A stretch of 64,000 bases of DNA from Amblyornis subalaris (taxonomy: Eukaryota > Chordata > Aves > Passeriformes > Ptilonorhynchidae): positions 1,887,446 through 1,951,445 of the forward strand of contig JACAXG010000025.1 in the NCBI GenBank assembly GCA_018881555.1, in the 5' to 3' direction. Numbering within the stretch: position 1 is the first letter of the stretch; the number at the start of each line of letters is the position of its first letter. The notes beneath the pieces were generated by a model, which worked only from the letters and a program-made list of their open reading frames with translations, ran no database searches and had not been told where the DNA came from. The position numbers and the translations under genes are program-made. Shown here piece after piece: positions 52,938-64,000 of the stretch.

Positions 52938-52947
52938 CCCCTAGTGG
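52938..52947 (-). promoter_or_regulatory. Candidate CTCF-like core
   Basis: CCCCTAGTGG on the + strand is the complement of the CCACTAGGGG core of the CTCF consensus. The upstream flank (TTT rather than TG before the C run) is imperfect. It is a single motif match and may be chance. Confidence 0.3.
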
Positions 52948-55900
52948 TAGAGGTCAGCATTTGGCTATGACAGCTCTCCTTAATTTTTTTGGCAGGCAGT
53001 TCTCTGACATTCCAGTTGCTGAGATCATCCGCACTAGGCTTTCAGAAGAACATCTGACTGGGGCTCAAATTCTTCACCTTCTGCTGTTCTGACCATATAG
53101 TATTTTTTAGGAAAAGTTTCAATCCTTACCATTAATAATTAATTTGTTTCTAGATACCTTTTGTTAACTCAAAAATCTTTTAATTTGTGGTTTCTTCCTT
53201 TCGCGGTGATTTGGTTTCATGTTAAGGGTGTGGATTCTTTTAATCCCAAAGATAATTTAAGAGAATAAAAGTATCATTAAATTACTGCAGTCTGAGTCAT
53301 ACTTGGTCTGTGAGTTTAGTTCCCTGGCCTTCCCACACAGTGTTTCCGATATGCAGTGAGCTGAGGGTGTTCAGGAAGGACTGTGGAGTGACCTAGATAC
53401 TATTTAACTCTTGATTAGTGGATGGCTTTCTGACACTGGGTATAGCCATTGCCTCTTGGCATTCTCAGTCCTTTTCTGTGTGATAATTGTATCCATTACA
53501 TTTCCCTGCTTCTGAGTGGCTTTCATATAAAGTATTTTAAGGTTTCTATTTGAGTTGTTTTAAGCATCTTGTTTTGTTAAATTGATTGGAAAAATTAGAA
53601 AACGAACTATTTTAAAATCCAAAGCGTAGGCATGGAGATTCATCCTCAAATAGACTTTACGGCTTCTTTCATATAGTACTTTATCACTTCTGAGAGAAAA
53701 GTTCATTCTGCTGCCCTCTTGCAGGCAAAGAAATAGTCATCTCAGGCTCTCTGAAATAAAAAGATCTGTAAAGCCCAGCACTGTGATCATCTCATACAAG
53801 CTTCCTTGCTGGCGTATGTTGTTGAATCTGTTCAAGAAAGGTGGTGATATAGGATTGACTTTACTGACTTTGAGCTTGCCTGTCAACTTTGCTGTCATGC
53901 AGTGTTTGATTGATTTTTCTTGACTCTGTGTAAGAACATGTTTTTTTCTAATCCCTTCTGTGGCTACTGATGGTCTGGGTTTGTGAAACTCCCACAACTG
54001 CTTCTAAGAAACTTTGAATATATGTCTTACTCTGCTTAATGTAGATTCCATCCAGGCTTGCAATTGACACAGCCAACTGGAGGATCCCAATTTTCTCTGA
54101 GCCCAGTTGACCCAGTATTGACTCATCCCTTTGCACAAACGCTTATGGGTTGAGTTTTCCCTGCTAGGCCAGGATTAACCTCTGTCATCTGTGTACTTCA
54201 CTGTGAAGCCCAGAGATCCAAGTGCTTCCTTGGGCACACTGCCAAAGTGCAGTCTGTGTCACTGGACTTACCCATCCATGATGGTATTTGACATGGTCAT
54301 TGTGCAAAAGTCACTGGGGATGAGGGTCTGGGGATTACATGAGTTTGAGCCAGCTCAGTGTGTTCTACCTGGCAGTCTGGGAGTGCACAGGGTGCTGTGA
54401 CTGCAGCTCAGGGCTCAGTGGGCTGACAGTGCAGTGGTTACAGAGGGCTTCAGTGGTACTGGGATGGCTGCTGCAGTGATGGGATCAGAACAGGTTAATA
54501 ATGTTTTTAAAGAAAAGGGTATATTTAAGCTACCAAAAGCAATTTCCATGTAAGTATCTATTACATACGCTTTGCAAAACTGCAGAAATCAAACTCTCCC
54601 TCCTGCCTACTTCAATCAATATTCAAAAGACTGTCTAAGCAGTGTGAAACTGAGGAAGTGTCACTAAATATGACCCTGACGCATCAGCCACAGAGGTTGC
54701 ACTTTAGATTTTGTGTTACAGCTTGTGATTGCTCATCTATCTAAAATTTGGCAACAGATGGATAGTATTTTTTTTAATGCATAACACTCCTCTATCTCTA
54801 TCTCAGCACTTAATANTACTGCAGGCATCTTTTCAACAGAACCATGCAGTTACAATCAATAATATGTGAGCTGATGTTTCTGCTCAATAACATACAGCCA
54901 CTTAAATGCCCTTCTGAAGTATATTGACCCCTGGAGAGAACTACTTCAGTACAACCATTTTCCCTATTGAAATGGAGATATTTGCTATTCAGCACAGCTG
55001 GGACTTGAGACTACAGAAGCAGATTCAAATAGAGATAAAGTCTACATGCCATGCTATTAGGGGGACAAGGCATCTGGAAGGCTTAGCGGTGATTTTGAAT
55101 AATTTGTCCATTTAGTGCTGTTCTAATACATTTGACGTTAAGTTACCAGAAATTAAAGGAGTTCATTCTGTATTTATTGTAGTGTCTTCACTACAAGGTG
55201 TTAATTCCAGTATAGAATAGCTGTTGAAAGCAGGATGCTACTATGAGTATTTCATAAAAGAACCACTGTTAAAATGCAGTTCAGAGAAACTGGAAGTTAT
55301 TTGAATTGAGTTTTTTCCTCTTCTGCCTTCCAGACAGAAGAGAGACAGTCAACACTTTCCAAGGTGGGGTGTTAAATTAGTGCAAGATAGAGGTAAGGAC
55401 AAACAGGTATCTTTGTGTATAATGTACTTTAACCCAGGAGGCCAAGTCTTGGAAATCCTGTTGGCTTTGAGTTGTCTTAATGTTACAAAACCAGAAGGAA
55501 AACATACAAAATACATTTGTATTTTGAAAAAGTTATCAATGATAAGCATCATACCAGCAACAAGACAGACATCTTCAAAGCAAGAAAAAGCATTATGTAT
55601 GCATATATATGTATGTATTTTTTATATNTGCAATTTTCATGATATTTGAAACAGTTTTTTGTAGTTCAGAGTTGGCAGATGGATCAGGGCTTAGGAAATG
55701 GGATGTGGTTGAAAGTGCCCTTGTGGCAGTCTCCAAGCTCATGGTTTTCTAGACTGATGCAACCTTCGCTAGAAGTGAAATTGATGTAAAAGAATAAATT
55801 AAAGAGTAATCTGCAAGTATACAGGCTTGTAGTACTAATAGGTGTCTGCCTATCTATCCAGAGAGTAGGTAATCTCACGCTAGCTAAGACTGTAGCCAGA

Positions 55901-56837
55901 TGATAAAATTATTTTGCTTTATACTGTTCTGACTAAACAAGGGAAAAAGTATTGGAAAGTGTAGCTAAATGATTTTATTTTCCCTTTGCCTTTTCCTTAA
56001 TTCCCTCCCACAAGGAAAAGAAATATGCTTAGGAATAGCCAAAATAATGGACAATGCATCATATACTGACAGTGACTGAATTTGGCTTCCTTGGATGGAA
56101 GAGGAGGAGGAATTGAAAAATAAAAGGTCTTCAGGTAGAGAGACTAATTTATGCTCCCAAGCTGATCTCTACTGTTTAACACAGGGAAGAGGAAAGAGTT
56201 ATGAATAACAAGAACTGCTCTGTCTTCATGGTTTTATTCTTTCAAGCTGTTACCGTAGGCGCTGCAAAATCGGTGAGGCTGAAATTTGCCGAGATTTATT
56301 GTTGGTCTGGAAATACTGCCTTACTTTCAGATTAAAACAGCAAGCAGTGGTAAATCAATACATGCACGTCTGCAGACCTGCCATGAGCTCAGCTTATAAA
56401 TACATATTAGCATTTGTCTTGGTTAATTTCTCATCCTCCCTAATCATTGTCTTGAGTCATGATCATTTCTCAGTATGAAGAAATAAATAAAAGAAACAGC
56501 TAGACTCTAGAAACAACATTTCAGATTTGTAATTTGGACCTTTTTGGTACTTTCTTATTTTGCTTGCAAATGGATTATTATTTTTTAAAAAAAGCTGTAT
56601 GTTGCGTGGCTATGTGGAAATCTATGCTCTCATATCTTTTATATTCTTTTGGGGAGCCACAGGAACGATGATAATTTATTTGATAATAATAAATACTGTT
56701 TCAGGCTTTGCTTTCAGTTGTGTGTAAAATGCAGATTTTTTTTCAAAGCTTTGTTCTTACCTTGGCATAACTTGCGTCCATTCTCTAGCATTAGGGTAAG
56801 AAAACAACAGGGTGAGACCATTTGCTTTCTTAAAAGA

Positions 56838-56878
56838 ACATGGTTTTGTTCTTTCATCTTGTACATGGTTTTGTTCTT
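56838..56878 (+). repeat. 16-bp direct repeat, 25-bp period
   Basis: ACATGGTTTTGTTCTT occurs at 56838-56853 and again at 56863-56878. The first copy also sits in a small inverted repeat, AAAGAACA/TGTTCTTT. This looks like a local duplication. Confidence 0.85.
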
Positions 56879-57047
56879 CCTTCCTTACAGTAGGAAACTG
56901 TAACCTCTTCCCAAATACCTGAATAGTCTTGTCAATAGTTGCACATGCAAATTGCTGCAGAAAATGTAGATTATCCTGTGTTTTCTTAAGTAAGAATGAT
57001 GGTAGTACTAAAAAGTGGATTAACCAAGGATTCCGAGTATGTTTCAA

Positions 57048-57070
57048 TTTTTTTTTTTTTTTTTTTTTTT
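57048..57070 (+). repeat. Poly-T run of 23
   Basis: This is the longest homopolymer in the window. On the - strand it reads as a poly-A tail following unique sequence (57071 onward), so a retroposed - strand copy is possible. I recognised neither a source gene nor a target-site duplication. Confidence 0.85.
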
Positions 57071-60000
57071 GGTGAAGTCTGGATTCTCCAGATTTGCTCT
57101 GCTGAACTGGGGCTGGACAGTACAGATTGGGAAGTACAGCCTGCTTTGTGAGGCAGACATTGAGAGGCAGACTCCTTGATTTTTCTGATGTTGTAGCAAT
57201 TACTGGCAACTTCTTGTTTGCATCATCTTAATATATGTTAGTTGATTTATGATAATCTGTGATAATTCCAAGATTTATTGTTCGGGACTATCTGAATAAC
57301 TGCAAACTATTTTCATACGAAGGATCCTCAATTCAGTGTCTTATGGTAAAACTTTCTGTACTGCTTTCAGTGGAAGACCACTTCATATAAGTTACAATAT
57401 TCTATACCAGAAGTAGAATAGTAGCAAATTAGTCTCTAAACCGTTCTATCTAATTTGCACACATCACTTCATGTTTAAATNTTTTTCTCAAAAGAACAAT
57501 GCCACATAATTTGTAAGGAAAACCAGAGTGGTCTTTCATTGGTCAACAAACTCAATAGATCGTTGGCAGGAAACAGCACTTTTAATGTCAACCAGCATTT
57601 GTGTCCCTGCAAACAGATGTTTGAAAACCTTAACTCTACATAGTTTACACTTATAAAAATGCTTCACATGTGTGTTTTTAAATGGGTAAAGAGAAAAATC
57701 TCCTAAAAGTGTAGGCAAAAATTAGTTAGGAAAAATCAGTTTAGTTCTGCCGAACTATTGATTTNATAAACTGTAAAGATGATGATAAACAATTTCCTTT
57801 TCTGAAAGAATAGACATTTTGTTTAATGCATTACTTTGATCTTTATTTTCTTTTTCTTCAGTTTAGGAGTAAGCAAGCTATGGTTGCTCAGACAATACTT
57901 GTACCTCAAAGTGTGTCAAAGAGGCAAATCTGTTTGTGTTTCTGATAGGTTATTTATCCTGCTTAACCTATAAACTGTAAAGTAACGAGGCTACTGAACT
58001 GACAGCCTAGCAGATGGTTCAGAGATTATGCGAAATCACCTCAGCTTGTCAGAAGTCAGGTTGGGTTACTGCAGGGTCAGAGGCTGCAAGAAGTACTGAA
58101 CAGGATCATTTTTCACAATTTGTTGCTTGAAATTCCATTTTTCTTCACAGCATGGGACATCTTGTGTCTACAGTTAAAACAGCTATGCAACCAACAAATT
58201 TAGGACCGGCGTGTTTATATGCTGGCTTTCATAAGAATCATTAGGTTGATGAGAATCTTTAGGTGTCGATGAAATATGAAAGCTGATCTCCTGTGCAGGG
58301 CAAGAGGCTGACTCTGCCACTTTAGCTGCTCTTGCCCTNTCCTTTTTCAGTGTCTGGAGCTGTTGTGTTGGTCTCTCCCTACCGTAACATTGAGCAGTAT
58401 TCNCTTGTTAGCCTTTGGAAGATTAAATGGAAATTAAATGCTTCGTCATAAAAATCTTGTTGCAGCTGAGCAAGGATGGGCCAAGATTCAGGGCTTTGAC
58501 AAAAATCTCTCCATGAAGAGAGGGTGATTATTAATCATAGTTCTGCCAAGTATCTGAATTCACATCCTCAGCGGAGTGACCGAGGCTACAGATAGTGATA
58601 AACTTGTCAGAGCCTAGAACAGAAGTTACAGGTTCATCCTGCAGAATTTGCCTTTTTTTTTCTTTGAAATTAACAAAAAACGCCCCCCAAAACCCTAATG
58701 TAAAGAATTTGATACTTACGCTTTTAAATCTCTTTTTAAATCAATTCTACAGCTGTTGTGTTTTTTCTCAAAGTAGCATCAGCTGAATTCTTCTTGATGC
58801 CTGAGAGGGTATAATATGAGAGACTTCCCCTCCAACTCCAAAAGCATTTTGCTGGGAGGGGTTGTGTGTGTGCATTTACTTAATGGATTATTTTTAAATT
58901 TTTTCTCCCCATGATTGTCATCATAGTACTGAAAAATAACTGTTTTTTCACATATTGCAACATTCTTAACCTTATAAAGTGAAACTAAATAAACATGCCC
59001 TTACATTTTCGTTGATTTAAGATTGACAGAGAAAACAGTTCTGCAGGCAGTTGTTGGTAATCTGTTCATGTACTACACACTAGAAAGCCACATTGGGAAA
59101 GCTGCTCTAGTGTCAGCTGAAATAGTTCTGAAATGTTTAAAATGCCTACAGACATTAAAACCCAAAGTCTTCCTCAGTTGTGCTAAATGAAAGGACGTTG
59201 TGTAGTGGGCTTTGCTTTTAAGATAATCAATTTGTTGTGCAAAAAGGAGCCTACTAATTGAAAAACCTTTGGAAAATGTCGTAAAAATAGCTGTAGGATG
59301 CTAATGGGACTCTTTCCCCGTGAATTTCTAAGGAATGGAGAGAGGTTATTCACATCTCTACAAAGCAAGAGCAGGACGAAGCAAACATTTCCTGATTCTA
59401 AAAACATGTCTTCCCTGTCCCCAGAGCTTATCTTTGTCTGAACCAGGAAATAACTACTCTTGAGAAAAACAAATTGGGTAGCCGAAAAATAATAATTTCC
59501 AAAATCNTCTTTTGTGTGTCACTTCACTGTTCATTAGGATTTTGAATTCCTGATGATTTTTAGCTCTAAGGAGCATTTACATTTGTGTAGAGCCTGTACA
59601 CTACAAATCAAATACCTATTCATAAAATACTGCTTTTTATCTGTTGAAATTAATGTTGTCCAAGAAACTTAGAAGGCATTTGTTCACACTTTACTAAATT
59701 GTGTATGTCCATTGTGCAAAGCATCTGCCNCTCTAAGAACACACAACTGTAAGAGGTGAGAGAATATCTAGGCTTGCATCTGGTTTTGCTGCTTTTGATT
59801 ACTTCTCAGGGAAATCTGGAATTGTAACCTACTGAGCCTGAAGAAAATATTATTTTTATCAAAGTAATATCACAGTAATCAATCACTGTGCTGATTTTGG
59901 TAATTGCATTGGTAATGATGATGACATATACTTCTATCCACTGATTCTTATTGAAAACGAAAATATACTAAATTTAAATGAAGAAGTAAAGGTAGAGAGC

Positions 60001-60088
60001 TTGTGAAGAAATCTTTGCTGATCTTAATGAAGAATTTACAGCAGTATATAAGATTATTGATTTGTCAGTAAAGCCAAGGATCTGTGGA

Positions 60089-60144
60089 GTTGGGGGGTTT
60101 TTGGGTGTTTTAGTTGTGGTGGGGGTTTTTTTTGCCTTTTTTTT
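60089..60144 (+). repeat. G/T-rich low-complexity tract
   Basis: Nearly all G and T, with GGGGGG and T8 runs, like the tract at 25059. Open frames on the opposite strand here are Pro/Thr/Lys-rich artefacts of it. Confidence 0.75.
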
Positions 60145-63100
60145 AAGTACACAGATCTCAAAAGCAGTCTTTACAATAATAGATGAAATGTAATTTTTTA
60201 AATTTTGTTGAGACAAAACAGTATTTAGCTTTTATAATAATAAATTCTAATTTATTTGAAGGTATTTATCTCCCAAGTAAAATAATAACAAATGACAGTG
60301 AGAACTACTTGGATATTTGGATATTTTGAAAATACCTTTTTTCTCTCTGAAGTACCAGAGAGTCAAAGGGACAATTAGTAAGAAAGGAAAGGACTAGCTT
60401 TATGTCAAGACCACATGATCATTTAACAGCATGTCATCAAACCAACACTTCAATTTAGGTACACAAGAAGGTTCTATTTTCACACATAGTGAAAAATATG
60501 GTCTAATGCCTGAAACAGGGCACATCTGGTGGCATTGGTTAACCTAGTGCTTGAATATCTGAAACTAGGAAAGGAGACTTTACTGAACCAAATAAATTAG
60601 CCAAATCTATGATAATTTCAAAACAGAATTCATGTTGAAATTATCCATACCCATTAATTGGGAAAATAAAAATATAAAACAATATAACTGCAACTTTTTC
60701 TGTAATGTTTAATTATGCACTTAAAATGATTGGTCCAGCTTTTGCTGATGGGTACTTGTTATGTTCTGGTAGAAAACCTTTAGGTGCATGATGACCATGA
60801 AGCAACTGAGATATTCCAAAGAGTTTCTCAAAGAACAGTATGTCTTCAACAACAGAAAACAAAATACGGACAAAATGTTCTCAGCAATGTTTCCTTCTGC
60901 ACTAGGGCATAGATGTGGTAAAGAAGAATTTAAAAATGGAAACCATATGGTTTGATTCTGTTCTCCAAACTCAGTATTCTGCTGGATTGAATAAATTTCT
61001 TTATCAAGTTTTTGTAAGAAACATTTACCCACACAACTAGAGAGCAGGATCAGAGTAGGCCATCACAAGGAATAGCAGTGTTGTATTGACAATTATTTTC
61101 TGAAGTTCCCCTTACTGGACAATTAAAGGTTGATACATAGAGAAACAAAAATTCCCNGTGTTTGTCTAAGCTTAAACGGGAGCAAGAGCTTAAGGTTCAG
61201 TACATCACTTTCCCAAAATGCAGCAGAGAGCCAGATAAAACCTTTTGTGCTTGGGTTTTGGATCCAGGAGAAAAGATTGATGAGGCTGATTATGTTCCCT
61301 TGGCTGTGCTGTTGGCTTAGAAATGCCCTGGACACTGGAAGATCNGTGAGGAACAGGAGCCAAATGTACCAAGTCAGCTTTCGCTGACAACTCCCTTGAC
61401 TCTTTTTCTCAGATCTAGGGAATTTTCTTTGCTCCTTTNGCACCAGGTGTTATAGAGGAACTGGGAACTCCAGCGGAGATTAGGCCTTCCCATGGACTGT
61501 TAGGGTTTTTTCTCTTCGGGTCTCAGCTGAGGTGAATGGATACCATCCGTATCACATAGATATTTTGAGTCATAGTGTTCAAAGTAGAATACTCTGTGTT
61601 TGGGGAGGTGAGGATTTATCTTAAAAGTTGCACATCACTGATTTGCGGAAGTCAGNGTTTGTTGTGTGCATTTAAGGTCATACTGAAAGACAGCATGGTT
61701 TCCTTTCAAGCTGGAATTTAGAGTACGTACAAGGTACTCNCTGGCCATGCTGTGTGCTGAATAAAGCCTTCTTGAATAAGAAAGGTTTCTTGTCTTTTTG
61801 TTGTTGTCTCTTTTCTTTTGAAAGCTGATTTACAGACTAAGTGGGCCCATGTGCATGTTCTTTTTACTTTTACAATTAATATATAGGAATCACTTTGGAA
61901 GCATTTGCTTTATGCATTTTCTTCTAGTTATTTGCCCTAGTCTGAAGTAAGATTTATTTTGATGTGGATCTATTCAGCAACTGCATTATATTTTAGGATT
62001 AACTGATATGCTCTCCAATGTCAGATCTGCATGTTTGTCATGCTCTCTCTAGTCTTTGAGTCACCTGGTGAGAATATTAGCTCCCTACCAGAATTTTTTG
62101 TGGTCAGACAAGTTCTCTTTCCTTTGACAATTCCACCTTGAAGTGAGTTCATGTGCTTGGAGCCACTTACATGTTATGAAATCCATGTCTGGTTTTACCA
62201 CATGTTTCTGGCTCTTAAAAATAAGAGCATTCCATGAAGGGCAGTGGTAAGACGCTAAGATGTAAAAATTAATCTAGAATAAACACAGAAGATAGGCAGC
62301 ATTGTTTCTGCATATCAGAGGAGTCCTGATGGCACTACAGTAATGCAGGTTGTAACAGTAGGATCTCTAGGAATGTTCTTTTTACAGCTGGAACGGACTT
62401 AGGCANAGAGAGAGCACTGTTCATCTTCAACACAAAGTTCTGCACAGTTCAGGATGGAGAACCTGAACAGCAGTAAAAGGCAAGGACTTTTCATGGTAGC
62501 AGAGATCCTTCTGGTGGATTTGTGTCCAAGTCAACATCAGGTGGTAGAGAAATCCTTCACAGCACAAGCTGGAAGAGAGGTTGAAAGTACTGCAAAGGGA
62601 AGCACTGTGAACTTGGTGGTATGAGGTATATCACATTATATTGNGGACAAGGATTTGAACAATTCGTTCCAGACAAACCTTATCAAGCCTCTTGCTGCCT
62701 GTTCTTACTGTACCTCCCCTAATGCATACACAGATAAGTTCTTTCAACACTCAAACCAGCCCTTGGGGCAGAGACTTCAAGCTGCTTCATTCTCCATTCT
62801 TTGTCACACTCATGATGGCGTCTTATCACCCTCACGTTTGCAGGTGTGTTCATTATACTAACAGATGTACAAAGAGAGAAAAATAAATAGTGGTTCAGAT
62901 TGATCCATATACTTAGTTTTCTAAGGACCCTTTTCTGTCAACATCATGGAAGTTGCCAAAATTAGGCTTCAGAGATGNTTTAAATGTCAAATGTATCCCT
63001 AGCTATTTGTAACAAACCTGTCAGGGTGATTGTTTGCACTGGTTTTGACCATGTTGCTGAACAACATGATTTTAAAAAATTATGTGGTGATGCTTTAAGT

Positions 63101-63625
63101 CTTCCACTTCAAAAGCATCTAAGACAAAGGTGCAGTGTAGTGTTTGACATTCACATTGCCTGATAGTAGATTTTGGGGCAGCTGAGCAGATGAGGATTCT
63201 TCTTTCATTTCTGCACCAAGAGTACGTAATGAGCAGTGGTAAACATCCTATTAAACAGCTGTATGGCATTTCTGCTGAACTTAGTTTTGAACAAGTTTCT
63301 TCTTTATCTCCCATCCAGATAGACATTTGTATTGGTGTTCTGTACTATAACTGTAGCTTGTACACTGGTTCACAGGCTCTTACTGAGCACACCCCTGTTA
63401 ATCCCATACCCAACGCACCCTGGCAATTATTTAACTGCCNCTTACCCAAGCCCTCTCTTTCTCAGTGTGTGAGTTGACATTGGTACAAGTGCTGTATAGA
63501 AAAGAGATGCAAAGCTGAAAACGTCTTTCCATCTCCAAAGATAATTCAGACTGAAGAATTATCAGCACTTAAAAAAAAAAATAAAGGAACTCTATTGCTG
63601 CTGAACATGAATTTGATTTTTTGGA

Positions 63626-63634
63626 GGGGGGGGG
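63626..63634 (+). repeat. Poly-G run of 9
   Basis: Nine consecutive G bases in intron 2, a position where base-calling length errors are likely. Confidence 0.85.
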
Positions 63635-63728
63635 AGAAAAATAACCCACTTATAAGAAGTACCTAGTTGCTTGTCACCAGCCAAATTAGCAGTTATTTCT
63701 CAAGATTGGTATTTAATTTAAAAGAAAG

Positions 63729-63746
63729 CATGTTTTAAAAAACATG
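63729..63746. repeat. 18-bp imperfect palindrome
   Basis: CATGTTTT and AAAACATG form exact 8-bp arms around AA. It is a short AT-rich hairpin with no recognised role. Confidence 0.8.
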
Positions 63747-64000
63747 TTTCAGGGGAGAGGGAAGGAGCAATCTTCAATCACTACAGAACTGATTCTGGCA
63801 GCCATGGGAATAGCGCTCTGCTGTAGATACAAAGCCTCACCAAGCATGCAGTGAGGCTGCGGAGCAGGAGAGAAGCCTCAACACAGTGCCTAAGACAACT
63901 AGATGTGCATAAGCTTTGAGAGGAATTATGATCTTCCAGCAAGACCTAACATCATAGACATCTTCAAAATACAAATTTTCTCTTGCTTGCTATACTCCTT

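Larger units (their letters stand above)
41904..64000 (+). other. RBMS1: RBMS1 intron 2, 5' part (at least 22.1 kb)
   Basis: The intron starts GTAAGT and no acceptor with the expected RRM1 continuation (YGKIVSTK...) was seen before the window ends. The sequence is AT-rich, unique and non-coding. It contains homopolymers (A at 46920-46931, T at 57048-57070, G at 63626-63634), a G/T-rich tract near 60089-60144, a short direct repeat at 56838-56878 and a palindrome at 63729. About 31 isolated n positions occur here, against two in the preceding 42 kb. The segment near 56220-56480 might be regulatory, but that is an impression only. Confidence 0.85.

Noticed and set aside
56757..57209. 150-codon - strand ORF with a poly-Lys run
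   Set aside because: The Lys run is the 23-base poly-T read on the other strand; the remainder is not recognised.

Overview
The window looks like vertebrate nuclear DNA, most likely from a bird. It has AT-rich unique sequence with few repeats, one classic CpG-island promoter, GT-AG introns tens of kilobases long, and a 5'-truncated CR1-type LINE, the typical avian retroposon. There is no sign of bacterial, organellar or viral gene organisation. Nearly all open reading frames are short chance ORFs. Only two short coding segments are convincing, and both belong to one gene on the + strand.

That gene is RBMS1 (MSSP/SCR2), an RNA- and single-stranded-DNA-binding protein with two RRM domains. Coding exon 1 (14912-14974) encodes the short N-terminus starting MIFPSS and ending TPYRKQ. 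It lies in a CpG island (about 14220-15480). Coding exon 2 (41728-41903) encodes the Ser/Asn-rich linker and the start of RRM1, including the RNP2 strand. The exons join in phase 0 across a 26.75 kb intron. Exon 2 ends in a phase-2 donor, so the rest of RRM1, RRM2 and the C-terminus lie beyond position 64000.

Layout: 1-14.2 kb is upstream sequence, either intergenic or an intron of longer RBMS1 isoforms with a more distal first exon. It holds one CR1 relic (about 11.80-12.12 kb) and a perfect 14-bp hairpin at 4.16 kb. 14.2-15.5 kb is the promoter, with GC boxes, a (GGGCT)n G-quadruplex-type repeat, a small upstream ORF and exon 1. 15.0-41.7 kb is intron 1, with simple repeats and a relic, MITE-like DNA transposon at 38.69-38.96 kb. 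41.7-41.9 kb is exon 2. 41.9-64 kb is the 5' part of intron 2, where isolated single-base ambiguities (n) become much more frequent.

I found no tRNA, rRNA, CRISPR array, second protein-coding gene or novel multi-gene system. The points most worth checking are the promoter G4 repeat, the NAGNAG acceptor of exon 2, a Gly-to-Ala change in RNP2, the DNA-transposon relic, two strong inverted repeats, and the uneven density of ambiguous bases.
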